NCBI GenBank assembly: GCA_038213835.1
Contig: JBBQSN010000082.1
Location: 1 to 15,460 of the forward strand
Length of the DNA: 15,460 bases
Direction: 5' to 3'
Origin: JBBQSN01 sp038213835
GTDB taxonomy: Bacteria > Actinomycetota > Actinomycetes > Actinomycetales > CAWJMD01
Shown here: positions 1 through 7,462 of the stretch, in pieces
Position numbering within the stretch: the first letter of the stretch is position 1
Layout of the letters: every line of letters starts with the position of its first letter
Made by a program: the position numbers and the translations under genes
Notes under the pieces: generated by a model
Database searches by the model: none
Told to the model about the DNA's origin: nothing
Seen by the model: only the letters and a program-made list of their open reading frames with translations

Positions 1-218
1 GAGTGGGGCGGCTGCTGGTCTGCGAGGGTGACGCGTCCCTCGTAGGTGCCCTTGATCGAGGCGACGCCGGCGGTGACGGTCATCGCGTAGACGTCCGGCG
101 AGACCTGCTCCAGCGCGTGACAGCCGGGGATCGTCGCCGCGAGCACGGCGGGGTCGTTCAGGGCCGCGAACACCTGCTCGGGCGGGGCGGCCAGGTCGGC
201 GGTGCCGCTGATCTTCAT
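1..218 (-). CDS. CoxG-like SRPBCC family protein (C-terminus cut by window edge)
   Basis: Only the first 72 residues are present; the gene continues past the left edge. The start MKISGTADLAAPPEQVFAAL, followed by an IPGCHALEQVSPD segment and a KGTYEGRV strand, is typical of the CoxG (CO dehydrogenase subunit G) branch of the SRPBCC/START-like fold. Members of this branch sit next to molybdenum hydroxylase genes and are thought to act in membrane anchoring or maturation, not catalysis. The ATG overlaps the stop of the molybdopterin subunit gene (ATGA, 215-218), and a GGAGG lies 7 nt upstream inside that gene, so translation is probably coupled. It is the fourth gene of the hydroxylase operon. 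Family is fairly sure; exact role is inferred from neighbours. Confidence 0.85.
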   Translation of the reverse strand, partial: MKISGTADLAAPPEQVFAALNDPAVLAATIPGCHALEQVSPDVYAMTVTAGVASIKGTYEGRVTLADQQPPH

Positions 219-2686
219 GCGTCGTCCTCCAGGCGTGGTGCTGCGGTCCGGTCGGCGTGCAGCATGCGGAGCTCGAACAGGTCGCTCGGCGAGAGCGGCA
301 TCGAGCGGATCGGGAAACCCTCGGCGTCCTCGATCGCCGAGGCGAAGAGCGCGGCCGAGGGGATGACGCCGGCTTCCCCGGCACCCTTGATGCCGAGCGG
401 GTTCAGCGGCGACGGCGTCTCGAGGTGGTCGACCTCGATCCGGGCAGGGACCTCGGTGACGTAGGGCATCAGGAAGTCCATGTACGAGGCGTTGAGGAGC
501 TGGCCGTGCTCGTCGTAGACGATCCGCTCGTACAGCGCTCCCCCGACGCCCTGGGCGACGCCGCCGTGGATCTGGCCCTCGACGATCTTCGGGTTCACGA
601 GCGTGCCGCAGTCGTGCACCACGCAGTAGCGCAGGATCCGCACCTCGGCGGTGAGCGGGTCGGTCTCGATGACGACGGCGTGGATGCCGGAGGCGAAGGT
701 GCTCTTGTTCGGCGAGTAGTAGCCGGTGGCCTCGAGACCCGGCTCCTCCCCCTCGGGCACCGGCGGCTGCGAGTGGTCGCCGACGCTGAACTGGGTGGCC
801 GCCTGCGAGGCCGTGTCGAAGGCGTAGCGCAGCGGGTTGGAGAGCACCGCCAGCGTGGCCAGCGGGACCTCGGTGCCGGGACCACCGGCCGGTGTCCCCT
901 TGACCCGCGCGACGCCGCCGAGCAGCTCGAGGTCGTCGACGTCGACCTCCAGCGCGTCGGCCGCGATCCGCAGCGCCTTGTCGCGCACCTTGCCGGCGGC
1001 GACGTGCATCGCCGAGCCGCTCATCACCGCGGCTCGGGAGGCGAAGGTGCCGACGGCGTAACGGAACCGACGGGTGTCACCGGTGACCACCTCGACGTCG
1101 GCGACGTCGACACCCAGCTGGTCGGCGACGATCTGGGCGAACGAGGTCTGGTGCCCCTGGCCCTGGGTGGTGAGGCCGGTGGCGACCTTGACCTTGCCCG
1201 AGGTCTCCACGACCACGTGCGCGCCCTCGTACGGGCCGGGCCCGGTGCCCTCGACGTAGGCAGCCAGGCCGATGCCCACACGCCTGCCCTCCGAGCGCGC
1301 CTGCTCGCGGACGGCCTCGAAGTCGTCCCAGCCGACCAGCGCCTTGATCTTGGCCATCGACGCGGGGTAGTCACCGGAGTCGTAGACCAGCGGCTTGCCG
1401 TCCTGGAACAGCAGCTGGTGGTCGTACGGCATCTCGTCCGGGGTGATCAGGTTGACCTCGCGGACGGCGACCCGGTCCTTGCCGAGGTGCGCGGCGATGG
1501 CGTCCATCGTGCGCTCCATCGCGAACACGCCCTGCGGCCGACCTGCCCCCCGATAGGGCGTGACGATCACGGTGTTCGTGTAGAGCGACCAGGCGTGGCA
1601 GCGGTAGGCCCGGGGCTTGTACGGGCCGAGCACCTGGGTCGAGGTGATGATCGGGACGATGATCCCGTACGGCGTGTACGCCCCGTTGTCGTGCCAGAAG
1701 GTGAAGTCCAGCGCCAGCAGCCGGCCGTCGTCGTCGAAACCGGCCGTCACCACCTGCTGCTGGGCCCGCTCGTGCGCGCTCGAGACGAAGTGCTCGCGGC
1801 GGTCCTCGGTCCACTTCACCTCGCGGGCGATCCCGGCCTGCGCCAGCCGACGGGCCGCCCACGGGACCAGCACCTCCTCCGGCCAGGGGTGCACGATCTT
1901 GACGCCGAAGCCGCCTCCGACGTCGGGCGCCACGCACTCGACCTTGTTCGCCGCCATCTCGAGCTTGGCCGCGACCGCCATCCGCACCGACGTGGCCGCC
2001 TGGGTCGAGGTGTAGACCCGGATCGAGTCCTCGTCGCCGTTCCAGATCGCGTAGACGCCCTTGCCCTCCATCGGCATGCACGCCGAGCGCTCGACGTCGA
2101 GCTCGAGCGTGAGGGTGTTGGGCGCGGCCGCCATGACGGAGTCGAGGTCGCCGACCTCCTGCCCGAGGTGGGCGGCGACGTTGTCGGGCACGTCGGCGTG
2201 CACGGCGTGCTCGGCGGCCCGGGCGGCGTCGAGCCCGACGACGGGCGTGAGGACGTCGTACGTGACGACGATACGCTCGCAGGCGTCCTCGGCGACGTAG
2301 CGGTCGGAGGCGACCACCATCACGACCGGCTCGCCGACGTGGTTCACCTCCTCGCGCGCCAGCGGGTAGCCGGTGCGCGGGCTGGTGAGCGCGGGGTGCG
2401 GGATCAGCAGCGGGAGCGGCTGCGCGACGGCGGGGACCGCGACGGCGGGGTCGTCCGGGTCGACGCCGTCGAGGAGGTCCTCGTAGGTGTAGACCGCCAC
2501 CACCCCCTCGACGTCGAGCGCACCGCTCGCGTCGACCTCGACCACGCGGGCGTGCGCGTGCGGGCTGCGCACGAAGGCGGCGACCAGCGCGTCGTGGCCG
2601 AGGTCATCGAGGTAGCGGCCCTCGCCCCGCAGCAGCCGGGGGTCCTCCCGGCGCGGGATCGGCGCCCCGACCATCTTCGTGGTCAC
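215..2686 (-). CDS. Molybdenum hydroxylase large subunit (xanthine dehydrogenase/CoxL family, molybdopterin-binding)
   Basis: This 823-residue protein is the catalytic subunit of a molybdo-flavo-iron-sulfur hydroxylase, which uses water to hydroxylate a substrate, often a nitrogen heterocycle. Visible motifs are the N-terminal RREDPRLLRGEGRY segment, DVGGGFG (255-261), the active-site loop PYRGAGRP (377-384), QGQGHQT (508-514) and KGAGEAGV (767-774), whose Glu771 corresponds to the catalytic base. True form I CO dehydrogenase has an AYxCSFR loop whose Cys binds copper; here there is none, so this is form II-type or another family member. The GTG start is chosen because it overlaps the small-subunit stop (GTGA) and has GGAGG 7 nt upstream; an ATG four codons in lacks such a site. 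The open frame continues upstream only as read-through. The substrate is unknown; context suggests a purine- or pyrimidine-type ring. Confidence 0.95.
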   Translation of the reverse strand: MTTKMVGAPIPRREDPRLLRGEGRYLDDLGHDALVAAFVRSPHAHARVVEVDASGALDVEGVVAVYTYEDLLDGVDPDDPAVAVPAVAQPLPLLIPHPALTSPRTGYPLAREEVNHVGEPVVMVVASDRYVAEDACERIVVTYDVLTPVVGLDAARAAEHAVHADVPDNVAAHLGQEVGDLDSVMAAAPNTLTLELDVERSACMPMEGKGVYAIWNGDEDSIRVYTSTQAATSVRMAVAAKLEMAANKVECVAPDVGGGFGVKIVHPWPEEVLVPWAARRLAQAGIAREVKWTEDRREHFVSSAHERAQQQVVTAGFDDDGRLLALDFTFWHDNGAYTPYGIIVPIITSTQVLGPYKPRAYRCHAWSLYTNTVIVTPYRGAGRPQGVFAMERTMDAIAAHLGKDRVAVREVNLITPDEMPYDHQLLFQDGKPLVYDSGDYPASMAKIKALVGWDDFEAVREQARSEGRRVGIGLAAYVEGTGPGPYEGAHVVVETSGKVKVATGLTTQGQGHQTSFAQIVADQLGVDVADVEVVTGDTRRFRYAVGTFASRAAVMSGSAMHVAAGKVRDKALRIAADALEVDVDDLELLGGVARVKGTPAGGPGTEVPLATLAVLSNPLRYAFDTASQAATQFSVGDHSQPPVPEGEEPGLEATGYYSPNKSTFASGIHAVVIETDPLTAEVRILRYCVVHDCGTLVNPKIVEGQIHGGVAQGVGGALYERIVYDEHGQLLNASYMDFLMPYVTEVPARIEVDHLETPSPLNPLGIKGAGEAGVIPSAALFASAIEDAEGFPIRSMPLSPSDLFELRMLHADRTAAPRLEDDA

Positions 2687-3186
2687 TCGGTGCCCTCCGC
2701 GCGACGCAGCTCGGCGGCACGCAGCACCGCGGACCGGATGTTCTGGTAGCCGGTGCAGCGGCAGAGGTTCCCGGCGATCGCCTCGGTGGCCTCGTCCTCG
2801 GTGGGGTCGGGGTTCTCCTCCAGGTAGGCCGCGATCGTCATGACGAAACCCGGCGTGCAGAAACCGCACTGCAACCCGTGGCAGTCGACGAACGCCTGCT
2901 GCACAGCGTGCAGGCCGCCGTCGGCCGGGGAGATGCCCTCGACCGTGGTGACCTCGTGACCCTGCGCCGAGGCGGCCAGCATCAGGCAGGAGCGCGCGGG
3001 GCGACCGTCGAGCAGCACCGTGCACGCACCGCACACGCCGTGCTCGCACCCCACGTGGGTGCCGGTGAGCCGCAGGTGGTGTCGCAGGGCGTCGGACAGC
3101 AGGGTGCGGGCCGGCACCGTGATCTCGCGCTCGACCCCGTTCACCCGCAGCCGGACGGTGACGTCCAGGCCCTCGTCGGTGGTCAT
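2683..3186 (-). CDS. Molybdenum hydroxylase small subunit (2x [2Fe-2S], CoxS/XdhC-type)
   Basis: The 167-residue product carries the two iron-sulfur clusters that pass electrons from the molybdenum centre to FAD. The plant-ferredoxin-like N-terminal domain has Cys47, Cys52, Cys55 and Cys67 (motif GCEHGVCGAC then SC). The helical C-terminal domain has Cys107, Cys110, Cys142 and Cys144 (CGFC and CRC). All eight ligands are present and the length is normal for the family. The ATG at 3186 overlaps the FAD-subunit stop (ATGA), with GGAGG 7 nt upstream. The 3' end overlaps the large-subunit GTG. The order FAD, FeS, Mo subunit is the usual coxMSL order. Confidence 0.96.
   Translation of the reverse strand: MTTDEGLDVTVRLRVNGVEREITVPARTLLSDALRHHLRLTGTHVGCEHGVCGACTVLLDGRPARSCLMLAASAQGHEVTTVEGISPADGGLHAVQQAFVDCHGLQCGFCTPGFVMTIAAYLEENPDPTEDEATEAIAGNLCRCTGYQNIRSAVLRAAELRRAEGTE
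2694..2698 (-). promoter_or_regulatory. Shine-Dalgarno fixing the GTG start of the molybdopterin subunit
   Basis: On the minus strand GGAGG lies 7 nt before the GTG at 2686-2684, inside the end of the small-subunit gene. The in-frame ATG at 2674 would be 19 nt away, so the GTG is favoured. Confidence 0.7.
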
Positions 3187-4058
3187 CGTCCTGCCTCCCC
3201 GGTGGCGTCGGCGGCCGCGGCCCGCAGGGCCCGGACGGTGAGACCGCGCACCAGCTCCGAGCGGTACGCGGCGGTGGCGTGGATGTCGGGCTCGACGGCG
3301 ACGACCGAGGCGGCCAGGTCGCCGCACGCCTCCCAGGGCGCCTCCTCGGCAGGCGCGCCCCGGACCGGGTCGACGAAATCGTGCACCTCGCCGAGCTCGC
3401 CGGCCGACACGTAGGCGGCCCGGGCCGAGACGACGGCACCCGCCTCGACCCGTACCTGGACGACGACGCCCACGACCGCGTAGTCGCCGTGCCGCCGGGC
3501 CACCTCGACCACGGCGGTGCCCTCGCCCGGTGCGCGGACCGGGAGATGCACGGCGACCGCGATCTCGTCGCCCGCCATGCTGGTCTCGAGCGGCCCGACG
3601 AACAGCTCGGCGGCACGGATCTCGCGCTCCCCGCGCACCGAGGCGACCCGCAGCGTCCCGCCGAGCAGGGCGAGCACCGCGGGCATCTCGGCCGAGGGGT
3701 CGGCGTGCACGATCGAGCCCACGCTGGTGCCCCGGTTCCGGATCGTCGGGTGCGCCACGTGCGAGAGCGCCTGGGCCACCAGGGGTTGCGCGACCCCGAC
3801 CCCCGCGTGCGCGAGCAGGTCGGTGTGGCGCACCAGCGCGCCGAACCGCACCTGCGCGTCGGTCACCTCGACCCGGTCGAGCCCCGGGAGCGCGTTGATG
3901 TCGACGAGGTGCGCCGGTGCGGCCAGGCGCATCGAGAGCATCGGGACCAGGCTCTGCCCGCCCGCCAGGACCTTGCCCTCGCCGTCCAGCCGCGCGAGCA
4001 GGCCGACGGCCTCGTCGATGCTGCCAGGGCGGTGGTACCGCAGCGGCGAGGGCTTCAT
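3183..4058 (-). CDS. Molybdenum hydroxylase FAD-binding subunit (CoxM family)
   Basis: This 291-residue protein is the flavoprotein subunit that takes electrons from the FeS subunit. It opens with a typical PLRYHRPGSIDEAVGLL segment. The two FAD-binding motifs are AGGQS (32-36) within AGGQSLVPMLSMRL, and TIRNRGTSVGSIVHADPSAE (105-124). The second is the TIxNRGTxGGxxAHADPxAE form common in form II/xanthine dehydrogenase-like FAD subunits. A CO dehydrogenase flavoprotein C-terminal domain follows from about residue 175. The start is an ATG with AGGA about 7 nt upstream. It lies 40 bp downstream of the permease gene on the same strand, so co-transcription is likely, and it overlaps the small-subunit start by 4 bp. 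Confidence 0.95.
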   Translation of the reverse strand: MKPSPLRYHRPGSIDEAVGLLARLDGEGKVLAGGQSLVPMLSMRLAAPAHLVDINALPGLDRVEVTDAQVRFGALVRHTDLLAHAGVGVAQPLVAQALSHVAHPTIRNRGTSVGSIVHADPSAEMPAVLALLGGTLRVASVRGEREIRAAELFVGPLETSMAGDEIAVAVHLPVRAPGEGTAVVEVARRHGDYAVVGVVVQVRVEAGAVVSARAAYVSAGELGEVHDFVDPVRGAPAEEAPWEACGDLAASVVAVEPDIHATAAYRSELVRGLTVRALRAAAADATGEAGR

Positions 4059-4098
4059 GACCCCATCCTGCCCCGCCCGCCCGCGCGGCGGCGGTCGA

Positions 4099-5565
4099 CT
4101 AGGACGGCTCGTCCTTGCGCGGCGGGTCGTCGGACGGCGGGCGCCTGCCGTCGGTGGGCTCCTGCTCGTACATGCCGGGCTCGCCGAGTACCAGGCTCGG
4201 GGAGTCGGTGACGTCGCGCAGGTGGGCCGGGGCGATGGCTCTCGCGACGTGGTACATCACCACCGTCACGATGGTGCCGAGCGCGATGCCCGACAGCGAG
4301 AAGGAGTCCGAGAAGGCGAGCGAGGTGTTCCCGATCGCGATGATGATGCCCGCGGCCACCGGGACCAGGTTGACCGGGTTGGCGAAGTCGACCCGGTTCT
4401 CCGTCCAGATCTTCGCGCCGAGGAGGCCGATCATCCCGTAGAGGACGACCGTGATGCCGCCGAGCACGCCGCCCGGGGTCGCGGAGATGATCGCGCCGAA
4501 CTTGGGCGAGAAGCCGAACAGGATCGCGACGCCGGCGGCCGCGAAGTACGCCGCCGTCGAGTACACGCGGGTGGCCGCCATGACCCCGATGTTCTCGGCG
4601 TACGTGGTGGTCGGGGAGCCGCCGACCGAGGTGGCGATCACGGTGCCGATGCCGTCTGCGGCGATCGCCCTGCCCATCACGGGATCGAGGTCGTCGCCGG
4701 TCATCTCGGCCACGGCCTTGACGTGACCGGCGTTCTCGGCGATCAGCGCGATGACGGCCGGGATCACGAGCAGGACGAAGGCCAGGTTGAAGTCCGGCAG
4801 GTGCCAGCCGACCACGCCGTTCGCGACGTCGGTGGCCGGCGGGAAGCCGATCCACGGCGCGTCGGCGACGCCGTCCCAGTTCACCCGGAAGTGCGTGTCG
4901 ACGGCACCGGTCCCGGCGTTGTACGCGGTGATCTGCCCGAAGAGGCGGTCGAACACCCACGACAGCACGTACCCCAGCAGCAGCCCGAGGAAGATCGAGA
5001 TCCTGCCGAGGAAGCCGCGCAGGCCGACGCTCATCAGGATCACCGCGACCATGACGATCAGCGCGATCCACTGGTCCTGCGGCCAGTAGATCGTCGCCAC
5101 GACGGGCGCGAGGTTGAAGCCGATGAGCATGACCACAGCGCCGGTGACCACCGGCGGCAGGACCTTGTAGACCAGGTGCGCGCCGGCCACGTGGATGAAC
5201 ACGCCCACCAGGGCGAGGATCACCCCGGCGACCAGGATCGCGCCGGTGACCTCCTGAGGCGTTCCGCCCTGGGCGTAGATCGCCGCGACGCCGCCGACGA
5301 ACGACGCAGACGTCCCGAGATAGCTGGGCACCCGACCCTGGACGATCAGCAGGAAGCAGATGGTGGCGATGCCGCTCATCAGGATCGCGAGCTGGGGGTT
5401 GAGCCCCATCAGGATGGGGAAGACGAACGTGGCGCCGAACATCGCGACGACGTGCTGCGCGCCGAGACCGAGGGTGCGGCCCCAGCCGAGCCGCTCGTTC
5501 GGAGCCACCACCTCCCCGGGCTGCAGCGTGCCGGAGATCTTCGTCCAGCCAAGACCCAGTGCCAT
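4099..5565 (-). CDS. NCS2-family nucleobase permease, UraA type
   Basis: This 488-residue membrane protein of the nucleobase-ascorbate/NCS2 family very likely imports a nucleobase by proton symport. The sequence is a run of hydrophobic segments with the TM1 QH motif (37-38), AENAGH (276-281, Glu277) and the family signature ENIGVMAATR (324-333, Glu324). The two Glu match the substrate-contacting Glu241 and Glu290 of E. coli UraA, and the signature resembles the uracil branch more than the xanthine branch (XanQ has a QNNGVIxxTG-type motif). The C-terminal 40 residues are charged and cytosolic. The ATG at 5565 is preceded by AGAGGA at 7 nt; an upstream start 14 codons earlier lacks support. It is placed between the regulator and the hydroxylase genes. 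Exact substrate is uncertain. Confidence 0.94.
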   Translation of the reverse strand: MALGLGWTKISGTLQPGEVVAPNERLGWGRTLGLGAQHVVAMFGATFVFPILMGLNPQLAILMSGIATICFLLIVQGRVPSYLGTSASFVGGVAAIYAQGGTPQEVTGAILVAGVILALVGVFIHVAGAHLVYKVLPPVVTGAVVMLIGFNLAPVVATIYWPQDQWIALIVMVAVILMSVGLRGFLGRISIFLGLLLGYVLSWVFDRLFGQITAYNAGTGAVDTHFRVNWDGVADAPWIGFPPATDVANGVVGWHLPDFNLAFVLLVIPAVIALIAENAGHVKAVAEMTGDDLDPVMGRAIAADGIGTVIATSVGGSPTTTYAENIGVMAATRVYSTAAYFAAAGVAILFGFSPKFGAIISATPGGVLGGITVVLYGMIGLLGAKIWTENRVDFANPVNLVPVAAGIIIAIGNTSLAFSDSFSLSGIALGTIVTVVMYHVARAIAPAHLRDVTDSPSLVLGEPGMYEQEPTDGRRPPSDDPPRKDEPS

Positions 5566-5625
5566 GGTCGTTCCTCTCGAGCGGACCCGCGGCGTGTCGC
5601 AGGTCACTGGCGGCAGGATGCCGGA

Positions 5626-5631
5626 ACGGTA
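5626..5631 (-). promoter_or_regulatory. Candidate -10 element for the permease-hydroxylase operon
   Basis: Reading on the minus strand, TACCGT fits the actinobacterial TANNNT -10 consensus. It would give a leader of about 54 nt before the permease ATG. No good -35 hexamer is visible, which would suit an activator-dependent promoter. The 136-bp gap to the regulator gene leaves room for it, but read-through from the regulator gene is also possible. Confidence 0.35.
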
Positions 5632-5662
5632 GCCACCTGCGGGGGACGCACCACCGGCGATC

Positions 5663-5671
5663 CTTGCCAGC
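5663..5671 (-). promoter_or_regulatory. Candidate regulator site upstream of the permease
   Basis: The minus strand reads GCTGGCAAG, matching 7 of 9 bases of GTTGGCAAC upstream of the DUF2877 gene. It lies 31 nt before the putative permease -10 element in the same orientation as its counterpart, which lies 32 nt before its -10. It is proposed as a PucR-type site from position and similarity only. Confidence 0.25.
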
Positions 5672-5701
5672 CGCAGGGGGGTCGTCCTGGCGATGGGTGC
5701 C

Positions 5702-7426
5702 CTACGGGGACGAGCCGCCGGCGACGCGGGCGCCGAGTCCGCGCATGGCGACGACCTTCAGCGCCAGGGCGAGATCCAGCCGCAGGGTCGGATCGGTGGT
5801 GAACGGGCCGACGACGCGCTCCAGCTTGCCGATCCGGTACCGCAGCGTGTTGTAGTGGAAGTGCAACCGCCGCGAGGTCTCGGCGACGTTGATGCTGGTC
5901 TCCAGCAGCACCTCGAGGGTGCGCCGCAGGTCGGCCGCCTGCTCCCCCGGCCCGGCCAGCTCGCCCAGGGTCTCGGCCGCGAAGGACTCCAGCTCGCGCT
6001 CGTCGGGCACCAGGCTGAGCAGCCGGTAGACCCCGAGGTCGTCGAAGTGGGTGCAGGCGCTCGGACCGTGCACCTGGCGCCCGACGCGGACCGCGGTACG
6101 GGCCTGCTCGTACCCGGCGGCGATGCCCTCGGCCCCCTCGCTCACCCGGCTGACGCCGACCCCGAACGCCCGGCGCCCGCCACCACCGACCCCCCGCACC
6201 GCGGCGACCAGGTCGCGCACCATCCGGCGCACGTCACCGTCGGACGGGACCCCCACCAGCGCGACCGTCTCCGTGCGCATCGCCGCCACGGCCGCCCCCG
6301 GGTCGCGCCGACGCACCTCGGAGGTGAGGGCCGAGGCCTGCCGCTCGACCACCGGGCGCCGGGCCCGCGCCGTCACGCCGCCGTCCTGCTCGGTGTGCGG
6401 GTCGGGCTCCAGCACCACGACGACGAGCGGTCGGTCGACGTCCCAGCCGAGGGCCACGCCGTGGGCCACGACGTCGGGGTCCTCACCGGCGCGGCCCAGG
6501 AGCAGGTCGCGAAGGTAGTCGGCCCGGTAGCGGTCCTCGACGGCCGCGACGGCGAGCTCGCGGGTGACGACCAGCGCGCAGACGGTGGCGCTGCGCTGCA
6601 CCGCGACCAGGTCGTCGTCGTCCAGCACCCGGCCGCAGGAGAAGGCGGCCAGCCGTCCGTGGTCCAGACCGGCGGCACCGATCTCGGCGACCGCCCAGGA
6701 GGTCCCGTCCAGGGGGGCGTGCAGCCCGAGGGCGAAGCTGGCGTCCTCGGTGCGCAGCCGGCCGGTCGCGTCCTGCCACGGTCCTGCGTGCACCGCCCGC
6801 ACCTGGTCGGGGTCGCCCGCGGCGACGAGCAGGCGTCCGTCCGGGGAGGTCACCAGGACCACGACGTCGAGCTGCTGGGCCAGGCTGTCGGCGACCGCCC
6901 CGAGGTCGCCGCCCGCCAGCACGAGGTCGACCAGCACCCGGTGCACGTGGTCGGTGCGCACCGCCCCCCCGGCCCGGCGGGCCACCTGCTCGGTGAGGAC
7001 CTCGGTCATCACCTCGGTGAGCACGTCGTCGAACGAGACGTGCTCGGCGAGGGCGACCACGGGCAGCCCGAGGTCGTCGGCCCGCGCCAGGACCGAGGCG
7101 GGCAGCACGTCGAGGTAGCGCCCGAGCTTGATGCCCAGCGCCGCCACGCCACGCTCGGCGAGACCCTCGAGCACCTGCACCAGCTGCTCGGGGTCCTCGC
7201 GCACCGAGTAGCCGGTGGTGAGCAGCAGCTCGCCGGGGCGCACCCACGCGTGGATGTCCGGCACCTCCATCACGTTCAGCCGGGTCACGAGGCGGTCGGT
7301 GCCGGCACCACCGGCGATCACGCGCGACCCGCAGAGCGCGGGCGTCGCCAGCACGCGGCCCAGGGGCACGCCGGTCGTCGGCAGCCTTTGTGCGTCGACG
7401 CGGCCAGGGTTGGCAACTTTCCCCAT
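5702..7426 (-). CDS. PucR-family transcriptional regulator
   Basis: This 574-residue regulator has the standard layout. An N-terminal PucR domain (about 22-145, including the ELLLTTGY segment) is followed by a variable middle and a CdaR GGDEF-like domain (about 300-460). The C-terminal PucR helix-turn-helix spans about 500-556 and contains RRLHFHYNTLRYRIGKLE. The founding member, Bacillus subtilis PucR, controls purine catabolism; relatives control other nitrogen compounds. The ATG at 7426 has no Shine-Dalgarno but has TACGGT 7 nt upstream, which suggests a leaderless message. It is divergent from the DUF2877-fdrA-DUF1116 genes and upstream of the permease and hydroxylase genes, so it is the likely local controller of both arms, possibly also of itself. 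The effector is unknown. Confidence 0.94.
   Translation of the reverse strand: MGKVANPGRVDAQRLPTTGVPLGRVLATPALCGSRVIAGGAGTDRLVTRLNVMEVPDIHAWVRPGELLLTTGYSVREDPEQLVQVLEGLAERGVAALGIKLGRYLDVLPASVLARADDLGLPVVALAEHVSFDDVLTEVMTEVLTEQVARRAGGAVRTDHVHRVLVDLVLAGGDLGAVADSLAQQLDVVVLVTSPDGRLLVAAGDPDQVRAVHAGPWQDATGRLRTEDASFALGLHAPLDGTSWAVAEIGAAGLDHGRLAAFSCGRVLDDDDLVAVQRSATVCALVVTRELAVAAVEDRYRADYLRDLLLGRAGEDPDVVAHGVALGWDVDRPLVVVVLEPDPHTEQDGGVTARARRPVVERQASALTSEVRRRDPGAAVAAMRTETVALVGVPSDGDVRRMVRDLVAAVRGVGGGGRRAFGVGVSRVSEGAEGIAAGYEQARTAVRVGRQVHGPSACTHFDDLGVYRLLSLVPDERELESFAAETLGELAGPGEQAADLRRTLEVLLETSINVAETSRRLHFHYNTLRYRIGKLERVVGPFTTDPTLRLDLALALKVVAMRGLGARVAGGSSP
7409..7417 (+). promoter_or_regulatory. Inverted repeat GTTG-N-CAAC, candidate operator in the divergent region
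   Basis: GTTGGCAAC is a perfect short palindrome with one central base. It lies inside the first codons of the regulator gene and 32 nt before the -10 of the DUF2877 gene. A related sequence sits at a similar distance from the permease -10. A perfect CCCCATGGGG palindrome (7421-7430) covering the regulator start codon is adjacent. Binding by the PucR protein is inference. Confidence 0.3.
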
Positions 7427-7433
7427 GGGGGGC

Positions 7434-7439
7434 ACCGTA
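7434..7439 (-). promoter_or_regulatory. -10 element of the regulator gene (leaderless)
   Basis: On the minus strand TACGGT fits TANNNT and is followed by exactly 7 nt and then the ATG. This is the spacing expected when transcription begins at the start codon. No Shine-Dalgarno is present, in agreement. Confidence 0.6.
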
Positions 7440-7449
7440 GCCCGCCGCC

Positions 7450-7455
7450 TAGCGT
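7450..7455 (+). promoter_or_regulatory. -10 element of the DUF2877-fdrA-DUF1116 operon (leaderless)
   Basis: TAGCGT fits TANNNT and is followed by exactly 7 nt and then the ATG at 7463, again without a Shine-Dalgarno. The two divergent -10 elements are only 10 bp apart, so RNA polymerase binding at one should exclude the other. Confidence 0.6.
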
Positions 7456-7462
7456 CCCGGAC

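Noticed and set aside
2687..3616. N-terminal extension of the large-subunit frame up to 3616
   Set aside because: It overlaps the small and FAD subunit genes in another frame; the GTG at 2686 has a Shine-Dalgarno and the family N-terminus begins there.
215..4058. Aerobic CO dehydrogenase (coxMSLG)
   Set aside because: Gene order fits, but the copper-binding Cys loop of CO-oxidising enzymes is missing and the context is nucleobase-related.
257..5802. Very long open frames antisense to the hydroxylase and permease genes (257-2749 and 3517-5802, plus strand)
   Set aside because: They are rich in Arg, Asp, His and Val with no recognisable domain, and lie opposite genes with clear motifs. Such frames arise from third-position GC bias.
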